Source: an uncultured Polymorphobacter sp.
Lineage (GTDB): Bacteria; Pseudomonadota; Alphaproteobacteria; Sphingomonadales; Sphingomonadaceae
Assembly (NCBI GenBank): GCA_937871645.1
Contig: CALMPZ010000239.1
Coordinates: 1 to 12,681 of the forward strand
DNA length: 12,681 nt
Reading direction: 5' to 3'
The position numbers and the translations under genes were made by a program. Of this stretch, positions 6,784-12,681 are shown in pieces. Under the pieces are notes generated by a model that searched no databases, was not told the DNA's origin, and saw only the letters and a list, made by a program, of their open reading frames with translations. Every line of letters begins with the position of its first letter. The first letter of the stretch is position 1.

Positions 6784-7814
6784 GCGAAACCATCCTCGAA
6801 CCCGAACTGCCGATCGTCGATCCGCACCACCATCTCTGGGACTGGCGCATGCGGTTGGCGCACCTGCCGGCGCAGACGCACCCGTTCGACGCGATCCTGC
6901 GCCAAAGCCCGCGCTACCTGCTCGACGAGCTGCTCGCCGACACCGGGTCGGGGCACAACGTCATCGCCACGGTGTTCGTCCAGTGCGGCGCCTTCTACCG
7001 CGCCAGCGGCCCCGACGCACTCAAGCCGGTGGGCGAAACCGAGTTCGTCAACGGTGTCGCCGCCATGTCGGCGAGCGGCGTCTACGGCGCGATGCGCGCG
7101 TGCGCCGGAATCGTTGGCCATGCCGATCTGGGCTTGGGCGACGGCGTTGCTGCAGTGCTCGACGCGCATATCGCAGCTGGGAACGGACGCTTCCGCGGCA
7201 TCCGCCACATGATGGCGCATGACCCCGACCCGGTCGTGCTTGGCCCGCTGGCGCACGCGGCGCCGGACCTGACCACCGACCCCAATGTCCGCAAGGCCGT
7301 CGCTCATTTCGCCGCGCGTAAGCTGTCGCTCGACCTGTGGGTGGTCGAACCGCAATTGCCCGGCGCCGCCGATCTGGCGCGCGCTTTTCCCGATGTCGCG
7401 ATGGTCGTCGATCATGTCGGCACGCCGCTCGGGCTGGGTAAATACGCCGGCCGCCGCGACGAGCGCTTTGCCACGTGGCAAGCCAGCATCCGCGCGCTCG
7501 CCGCCTGCCCGAACGTGATGATGAAGCTCGGCGGACTGGCGATGCCGTTCGTCGGCTTTGAAGGCATGGGCCCCGATGTGCGCCCGTCATCGAGCACGCT
7601 CGCCGAACTGTGGCGGCCGTATATCGAAACCTGCATCGACGCGTTCGGTGCCGACCGCTGCATGTTCGAAAGCAACTTCCCCGTCGACCGCTGGGGCGCC
7701 GATTACCCGACGCTGTGGAACGCCTTCAAGCGCATCACCGCGGGCGCATCGGCATCCGAAAAGGCCGCGCTTTATGCGGGCAGCGCGACAAAATTCTACC
7801 GGCTGGAGATCTGA
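6780..7814 (+). CDS. Amidohydrolase-superfamily hydrolase, COG3618 lactonase-like
   Basis: This 344-residue protein has the TIM-barrel metal-dependent hydrolase pattern of the amidohydrolase-2 group. HxH lies at the end of strand 1 (DPHHHLWDW, His16 and His18), RGIRH at 139-143, LWVVEPQL at 186-193, VVDHVG with His212, and MFESNFPVD with the catalytic-type Asp303 at 295-303. Characterised members of this group include LigI (2-pyrone-4,6-dicarboxylate hydrolase), sugar-acid lactonases and muconolactone hydrolases, so hydrolysis of a lactone ring is the best guess. Related enzymes that decarboxylate cannot be excluded. The ATG at 6780 overlaps the synthetase stop, with GGGAGAG six bases upstream. 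The open frame runs further upstream inside the synthetase gene, but that part is a shadow. In this operon a lactonase would provide a hydroxy acid for the synthetase and kinase. Confidence 0.87.
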   Translation: MSETILEPELPIVDPHHHLWDWRMRLAHLPAQTHPFDAILRQSPRYLLDELLADTGSGHNVIATVFVQCGAFYRASGPDALKPVGETEFVNGVAAMSASGVYGAMRACAGIVGHADLGLGDGVAAVLDAHIAAGNGRFRGIRHMMAHDPDPVVLGPLAHAAPDLTTDPNVRKAVAHFAARKLSLDLWVVEPQLPGAADLARAFPDVAMVVDHVGTPLGLGKYAGRRDERFATWQASIRALAACPNVMMKLGGLAMPFVGFEGMGPDVRPSSSTLAELWRPYIETCIDAFGADRCMFESNFPVDRWGADYPTLWNAFKRITAGASASEKAALYAGSATKFYRLEI

Positions 7815-7817
7815 CCC

Positions 7818-8855
7818 ATGAAGGCGCTGCGCTACTTCGGCGAACGCGATATCCGCTTCGACAGCATGGACGACCCGCGCCTCGAATCCGACCGCGACGC
7901 GATCATTCAAATGGATGCCTGCTCGATCTGCGGCAGCGACCTGCACATCTACCACGGCCACGGCTTTTCCGAAGATCTCGGCTTCTGCGTCGGCCATGAA
8001 GCCGTCGGCGAAGTCGTCGAGATCGGCCGCGGCGTCAACCGGCTCAAGGTCGGCGATAAGGTGATGATGCCCGCCGCCGTCGGCTGCGGCGCCTGCCGGT
8101 CGTGCCTGTCGGGTAATGTCATCGGCTGCGAAACGAGCGCCGGTGGCTGCTACGGACTGTCGGCCAAGCTGCAGGGCGTACAGGCCGAAGCGTTTCGCGT
8201 GCCCGCCGCCGATGCCAACGCCGTCAAGATTCCCGAAGGCATCAGCCGCGACCAGGCGCTGATGATGACCGACGCGCTCGCCACCGCATGGTTCGGCGCG
8301 CGCAACGCCGATATCCGCCCCGGCAGCAGCGTCGCAGTCATCGGCCTCGGCCCGATTGGCCTCATGGCGGTCGACAGCGCCTTCGTCATGGGCGCCGGCG
8401 TCGTCTTCGCCATCGATCCCATCGCCGAACGCCGCGCGCTGGCCACGCAGTCGGGGGCCATCGCGCTATCCCCCGACGAAGCCCTCGAACACATCCGCGA
8501 AGCCACCCACGGCCGCAAGGTCGATTGCGTCATCGAAGCCGTCGGCCATGACGCCACCGTCGATCTGGCGCTGCGGCTGGTGACGCGACGCGGCACCGTG
8601 TCGGTCATCGGCGTCCAGCAATCGCGGCGCTTCGCCTTCCCGCTCGAACGCGCCTTCGCTGCCGGGCTGACCTTCCGCATCGGCACCTGCTCGGTCCCCG
8701 AAGAATGGCCGGCACTGATCCCGCTGGTGCAATCGGGCCGCCTCAAACCCGAACGCTATATCAGCCACACGCTGCCTTTGAGCGCCGGTAGCGACGCCTA
8801 TGCGGCGTTCGATAGCCGGGCGTCGGGGGCGTTGAAGATGGTGCTGACGCCTTAG
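7818..8855 (+). CDS. Zinc-dependent alcohol dehydrogenase, MDR superfamily
   Basis: This 345-residue medium-chain dehydrogenase has both zinc sites. The catalytic zinc ligands are Cys38 (SICGSDLH), His60 and Glu61 (GHEAVGEV). The structural zinc is held by Cys90, Cys93, Cys96 and Cys104 (CGACRSC, then GC). The Rossmann motif GLGPIG is at 176-181, and Asp200 at the end of the next strand (FAIDP) predicts NAD(H). It probably oxidises a secondary or primary alcohol, or reduces a ketone, of the pathway substrate; the substrate is unknown. It starts three bases after the hydrolase stop, with GGAG nine bases upstream, and is the last gene of the operon. A hairpin repeat with a T-rich tail begins about five bases after its stop and is a plausible terminator for the whole transcript. 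Confidence 0.93.
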   Translation: MKALRYFGERDIRFDSMDDPRLESDRDAIIQMDACSICGSDLHIYHGHGFSEDLGFCVGHEAVGEVVEIGRGVNRLKVGDKVMMPAAVGCGACRSCLSGNVIGCETSAGGCYGLSAKLQGVQAEAFRVPAADANAVKIPEGISRDQALMMTDALATAWFGARNADIRPGSSVAVIGLGPIGLMAVDSAFVMGAGVVFAIDPIAERRALATQSGAIALSPDEALEHIREATHGRKVDCVIEAVGHDATVDLALRLVTRRGTVSVIGVQQSRRFAFPLERAFAAGLTFRIGTCSVPEEWPALIPLVQSGRLKPERYISHTLPLSAGSDAYAAFDSRASGALKMVLTP

Positions 8856-8859
8856 GTTC

Positions 8860-8903
8860 AAGGGCCTCCGGCGGGCAGGCCGCAGGCCTGCACCATTTTG
8901 TTT
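8860..8903 (+). repeat. Hairpin repeat, copy C, probable terminator of the operon
   Basis: The segment AGGGCCTCCGGCGGGCAGG leads into a seven-base stem GCAGGCC / GGCCTGC with a GCA loop, then ACCATTTTGTTT. It lies directly behind the alcohol dehydrogenase stop and has the shape of an intrinsic terminator. It faces copy D 170 bases away in inverted orientation, so the pair could also fold into one very long hairpin. Confidence 0.82.
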
Positions 8904-9072
8904 GGGATAGTGCTGGAATCGGTGCGTTTGTGTGGCTGGAGGGTGCGATTCCCCGCGGTGCAAACGCTGCCTACACAGCGTGAATGTGGTCAGTCTTTAC
9001 GGGTACAGGCATATTCGCGAAACTAGTTCGATATCAAACTAGTTTGCACCTGAACAATAGGGCGCGCCCAAA
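8904..9072. other. Gene-free spacer with nested dyads inside the repeat pair
   Basis: No convincing coding frame is seen here. An ACGCTG / CAGCGT hairpin with a six-base loop lies at 8964-8981. GGTGCAAAC at 8957-8965 and GTTTGCACC at 9042-9050 are perfect nine-base inverted repeats. A 26-bp dyad is at 9020-9045. All are nested within the outer repeat pair. The base composition is visibly more AT-rich than the flanking genes. The spacer could be a decayed mobile element, a structured RNA or a binding region; sequence alone does not decide. Confidence 0.5.
9020..9045. promoter_or_regulatory. 26-bp dyad built from two AACTAGTT palindromes
   Basis: AAACTAGTT and AACTAGTTT flank a central GATATC, with one mismatched pair (24 of 26 bases symmetric). 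Each AACTAGTT is itself palindromic, and the two begin 16 bases apart. The pattern looks like a paired site for a dimeric DNA-binding protein. However, it lies between converging genes, not before a recognisable start, so its role is unknown. Confidence 0.4.
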
Positions 9073-9116
9073 AACAAATGGTGCAGGCCTGAGGCCTGCC
9101 CGCCGGAGGCCCTTAA
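9073..9116 (-). repeat. Hairpin repeat, copy D, probable terminator after dapD
   Basis: On the minus strand AAGGGCCTCCGGCGGGCAGG begins within four bases of the dapD stop. It leads into the stem GCAGGCC / GGCCTGC with a TCA loop, then ACCATTTGTTTT. It matches copy C nearly base for base apart from the loop and has the stem-plus-T-tract shape of an intrinsic terminator. Confidence 0.82.
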
Positions 9117-9119
9117 CCC

Positions 9120-9952
<833 letters not shown>

Positions 9953-9956
<4 letters not shown>

Positions 9957-10630
9957 GCGTTGGTCTCCAGTGTCGCGGCGACGGCATGCAGCCAGTCGCT
10001 CAGGTCAGAAATCTCGAAATCGATGAACGCCGCCAAGTCAGCGCCCGGCCCCTGTTCGGAGCCGTTGTTGATCCACACAGTCGTCATGCCGATGGCGTGC
10101 GCCGGTGGCAAGTTGCGCGCCATGTCTTCGGCAAACAACGCCCGCGCCGGGTCGATTCCATAGGCATCGCACAGCCCGGCATAGGCGCGCGGGTCGGGTT
10201 TGGGCAGATAGCCGGTGGCGTGGATGTCGTGGATGACTTCGAAGGCGTGGGCGAGGCCGAGGCGGTCGAGCACGCGCGCCGCATAGGGAATGTCGGCGTT
10301 GGTGAACACCAGCTTGCGCCCTGGCAGCGCGGCAATCGCCTCGACCAGTTGCGCGTCATGTTCGACCACTGAAACGTCGATATCATGGACAAAATCGAGG
10401 AAGTGGTGCGGGTCGACGGCATGTTCGTCCATCAGGCCCTTGAGCGTCATGCCGTGGCTGTGGAAATAATTCTTTTGCACCACGCGCGCGGCTTCGGCAT
10501 CCACACCCAGCAAGTCGCTGATATAGCGCCCCATTTTGACATCGATCTGCGCGAACAAATTGCTCCGCGCCGGATACAGCGTGTTGTCGAGATCGAAGAT
10601 CCACGTATCGATATGGCCAAGACGGTGCAT
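9953..10630 (-). CDS. HAD-superfamily phosphatase, pyrimidine 5'-nucleotidase type
   Basis: This 225-residue protein has the four HAD motifs. Motif I is FDLDNTLYP with nucleophile Asp13 and acid Asp15. Motif II is VFTNAD with Thr110. Lys144 lies in LPKPDP, and motif IV is AEDM with Glu168 and Asp169 for magnesium. The Asp-Leu-Asp-Asn-Thr-Leu-Tyr-Pro motif and the helical cap at about 20-95 match the Sdt1/Phm8-type pyrimidine 5'-nucleotidases, which dephosphorylate UMP, CMP or related phosphates. True substrates of such enzymes vary widely. It overlaps dapD by four bases. This pairing may reflect co-transcription rather than shared metabolism. The chosen ATG gives a normal N-terminus, but the ribosome site before it is weak (GAAG). 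Confidence 0.88.
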
Positions 10631-10762
10631 GGGCTTCGGTCATAGACGCGTGCGGCCAGCGTGTCACCGCCCGTAAATCAACGGTATGCCCGAAATGTTG
10701 CGGTGGGCGCAGGCGTCACGCCCGCGCCGCAGCGGCCGATCTGCCCCCAGCCTGTCCCGCAC

Positions 10763-10771
10763 TTATCCACC
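10763..10771 (+). promoter_or_regulatory. DnaA-box-like 9-mer upstream of dnaB
   Basis: TTATCCACC matches the strong DnaA box TTATCCACA at eight of nine bases and lies 65 bases before the dnaB start. It is a single box in a gene-free stretch of about 200 bases, so it is not an origin. It could be a DnaA-responsive control site or a chance match. Confidence 0.3.
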
Positions 10772-10802
10772 GTTCCATCCAGACCAAATCATCCGGCCGC
10801 AT

Positions 10803-10828
10803 TGTCGCCGGCACCGAAATCGGCGACA
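10803..10828 (+). promoter_or_regulatory. Inverted repeat just before the dnaB start
   Basis: TGTCGCCG and CGGCGACA are perfect eight-base inverted repeats separated by ten bases, ending eight bases before the dnaB ATG. In RNA they form a GC-rich stem directly next to the weak GGA ribosome site, so they could affect translation. As DNA they could be an operator. The function is not known. Confidence 0.45.
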
Positions 10829-10836
10829 CTGGACAT

Positions 10837-12324
10837 ATGAATCCAGCCATTCCCCTGCGCGCCGTGCCTGCCCCCGATGCGACCGTGCTGCCGCACAACA
10901 TCGAAGCCGAAGCGGCGTTGCTTGGCGCGATGATGATCGACAACCGGCTGGTCGAGGATGTCCAGCTCAAGCTGCGTGCCGAACATTTTCACGAACCGCT
11001 GCACGGCCGAATCTATGACGCGATCGTCCGGCTGGTGGTGCGCAACATGGTCGCCAATCCGGTGACGCTGAAGCCGCTGTTCGATGCCGATCCGGCGATG
11101 CTCGAAATCGGCGGTACCGGCTATCTGGCCGAACTCACCAGCCAGTCGGCGGCGCTGATCGCGGCGAAGGACTTTGCGTCGCAAATTTATGACCTGGCGC
11201 TGCTGCGCGAGCTGATTTCGGTCGGCCGCAACATGGCGACCTCGGCGTTCGACACCGGCTCGGACATCCCGCCGCTGACGCAGATCGAAAGCGCCGAACT
11301 GGCGCTGTACAATGTCGCCGAGCAGGGCGAGGTCGCGGGATCGGTCAAGACCTTCCGCCAGGCGACCAAGGAAGCCATCGGCATGGCCGAGCGCGCGATG
11401 AAATCGGGCGGGCATCTGTCGGGCTACACCACCGGCCTCGACGGGCTCAACGCCAAGATCGGCGGGCTGCACAAATCCGACCTCGTCATCCTCGCCGGCC
11501 GTCCCGCGATGGGCAAGACCGCGCTCGCCACCAACATCGCCTTTGCCGCGGCGCAGCGTTTCATGCGCGACATCGCCGACGGCATCCCCGAAGCCGAATC
11601 GAGCGGTACCGGCGTGGCGTTCTTCAGCCTCGAAATGTCCGCCGACCAGCTGGCCACGCGCGTGCTCGCCGAACAATCGGGCGTGAATTCGGAAAGCCTG
11701 CGCATGGGCAAGATTTCACAGGCCGAATTCAACAGCCTGGCACGGGCGGCCGGCGCGCTGTCGGAGCTGCCGTTCTACATCGACGACACGCCGGCGCTGA
11801 CCATTGCGGCGCTGCGCACGCGGGCGCGACGGATGAAGCGCCAGAAGGGTATCGGGCTGATCGTCGTCGACTATTTGCAGCTGCTGCAGGGGTCGGCGCG
11901 CGCGTCGAACGAGAACCGCGTGCAGGAAATTTCGGAAATCACCCGCGGTCTCAAGACGCTGGCGAAGGAACTGCAGATTCCGGTGCTGGCGCTGTCGCAG
12001 CTCAGCCGTGCGGTCGAAAACCGCGAGGACAAGCGCCCGCAGCTGGCGGATTTGCGCGAATCGGGCACCATCGAGCAGGACGCCGACATCGTGCTGTTCG
12101 TCTACCGCGAGGAATATTACCACTCGCTCAAGCAGCCCGATGTCGAGGATGTCGAAAAGCACGCCAAATGGCTCGAACGCGCCGAAAAACTGTTCGGCCT
12201 CGCCGAAGTCATCGTGGCGAAACAGCGCCACGGCTCGACCGGCGCCGTCCCGCTGACCTTCCACAAAAGCACGACAAAGTTCAGCGACCGCGCCGACGAC
12301 GCCTATATGCCCGACCCTTATTGA
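10837..12324 (+). CDS. dnaB: Replicative DNA helicase DnaB
   Basis: DnaB is the hexameric helicase that unwinds DNA at the replication fork and contacts primase. The 495-residue protein is slightly longer than E. coli DnaB (about 470). The N-terminal domain (about 15-120) starts with PHNIEAEAALLGAMM. A linker with IESAELALYNVAEQ follows, then the RecA-like ATPase from about 185. Walker A is GRPAMGKT at 221-228, the catalytic Glu266 lies in FFSLEMS, Walker B is IVVDYLQLL with Asp345, and the Arg-finger region KQRHG is at 462-466 (Arg464). No intein interrupts it. Two extra stretches account for the length: about 241-260 before SLEMS and about 427-455 after EEYY. Both have the character seen in alphaproteobacterial DnaB. 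It is divergent from the HAD-dapD pair and ends 15 bases from the next, converging gene. Confidence 0.98.
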   Translation: MNPAIPLRAVPAPDATVLPHNIEAEAALLGAMMIDNRLVEDVQLKLRAEHFHEPLHGRIYDAIVRLVVRNMVANPVTLKPLFDADPAMLEIGGTGYLAELTSQSAALIAAKDFASQIYDLALLRELISVGRNMATSAFDTGSDIPPLTQIESAELALYNVAEQGEVAGSVKTFRQATKEAIGMAERAMKSGGHLSGYTTGLDGLNAKIGGLHKSDLVILAGRPAMGKTALATNIAFAAAQRFMRDIADGIPEAESSGTGVAFFSLEMSADQLATRVLAEQSGVNSESLRMGKISQAEFNSLARAAGALSELPFYIDDTPALTIAALRTRARRMKRQKGIGLIVVDYLQLLQGSARASNENRVQEISEITRGLKTLAKELQIPVLALSQLSRAVENREDKRPQLADLRESGTIEQDADIVLFVYREEYYHSLKQPDVEDVEKHAKWLERAEKLFGLAEVIVAKQRHGSTGAVPLTFHKSTTKFSDRADDAYMPDPY

Positions 12325-12339
12325 GCGGGTGGCGCGGCG

Positions 12340-12681
12340 CTATTTGGTCGGTATAGCGGTTGCTTTGGCGGCCGCTGCGGCCGGCTGGACAACCGGCGCA
12401 ATTGCCGCAGGCGCCGTGGCGACAGTCGTCGCTGCCGGCTGAACCGGAATAACCAGAGGCGCGACGGGTGCCGGCGTCGGGGCCGCAGCAGCAACCAGCG
12501 GCAAGTCGTTTTCGATATAGCCGGTCAAGGTGGTGCCTGCCGGCACTTCGGCGCTCTTGCCGGTAATGAACGGCATCGCCGGCCAGAACAGTGCGGCGGC
12601 GACCACGACACCGACGGTGCCGCTCGAGCCCTGATCGACCGACTTGCCGGTAATCGAAACATGTTGGTCGCCAAGGACGAC
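12340..12681 (-). CDS. C-terminal end of an unrecognised protein (start outside window)
   Basis: The minus strand is open from the right edge to a TAG at 12342-12340, giving the last 113 residues of a gene whose start lies beyond the window. It begins VVLGDQHVSITGKSVDQG, then a Gly/Val/Ala-rich hydrophobic stretch (TVGVVVAAALFWPAMPFI), a second ITGKS, and PAGTTLTGYIENDLPL. The end is about 45 residues of low-complexity Ala/Pro/Val sequence. ITGKS occurs twice, about 34 residues apart. The hydrophobic stretch and the Ala/Pro tail suggest a surface or envelope protein, but I do not recognise the family. A GTG at 12606 could be read as a start, but coding sequence clearly continues upstream of it, so I treat the gene as partial. 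Confidence 0.62.
   Translation of the reverse strand, partial: VVLGDQHVSITGKSVDQGSSGTVGVVVAAALFWPAMPFITGKSAEVPAGTTLTGYIENDLPLVAAAAPTPAPVAPLVIPVQPAATTVATAPAAIAPVVQPAAAAAKATAIPTK

Noticed and set aside
10686..11018. 110-codon plus-strand frame running into dnaB
   Set aside because: It overlaps the start of dnaB in another frame and is Arg/Pro/Ser-rich with no motif. The N-terminal motif of DnaB is clear in its own frame.
12325..12339. Shared terminator between dnaB and the converging gene
   Set aside because: Only a short GC-rich stretch with an AGCG/CGCT pairing is present and there is no T tract on either strand, so I do not call a terminator.

Overview
The window is GC-rich bacterial chromosome, best matched to a sphingomonad-type alphaproteobacterium. 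This rests on the strong G/C third-position codon bias, the pairing of a pyrimidine 5'-nucleotidase-like HAD gene with dapD, and a DnaB with alphaproteobacterial-style insertions. Lineage is inferred from gene content only. No tRNA, rRNA, CRISPR array, transposase or phage gene is visible.

Layout. (1) 1-1280, minus: a polytopic membrane protein of unknown function, cut by the left edge, probably starting at a TTG with a strong ribosome binding site. (2) 1353-1458: an inverted pair of a small hairpin repeat, one copy of which supplies the end of the next gene. (3) 1434-2102, minus: a TetR-family regulator. (4) 2103-2186: a divergent control region with a consensus -35 box and a 16-bp dyad over the -10 and start site. 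(5) 2187-8855, plus: a tight six-gene catabolic operon of APH-type kinase, SDR reductase, ACAD10/11-type acyl-CoA dehydrogenase, acyl-CoA synthetase, COG3618-type amidohydrolase (lactonase family) and zinc alcohol dehydrogenase. (6) 8856-9119: a convergent intergenic region holding the second inverted pair of the same hairpin repeat and further nested dyads. (7) 9120-10630, minus: HAD phosphatase and dapD, overlapping by ATGA. (8) 10837-12324, plus: dnaB. (9) 12340-12681, minus: the C-terminal end of an unknown protein, cut by the right edge.

How the genes work together. The kinase, SDR, dehydrogenase and synthetase are the same four enzyme types as LvaA, LvaD, LvaC and LvaE of the Pseudomonas putida levulinate pathway, and as the kinase plus dehydrogenase halves of animal ACAD10/ACAD11. 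In those systems a 4-hydroxyacyl-CoA is phosphorylated and then converted to an enoyl-CoA for beta-oxidation. The added lactonase-family hydrolase and zinc dehydrogenase suggest a version that starts from a lactone, keto acid or alcohol, under control of the divergent TetR protein. The substrate cannot be read from sequence. No LvaB-like small subunit is present. dapD (lysine and peptidoglycan precursor synthesis) and dnaB (replicative helicase) are housekeeping genes flanking this accessory operon. The main non-coding novelty is the four-copy hairpin repeat, whose stems show compensatory base changes and which sits directly behind three of the genes.
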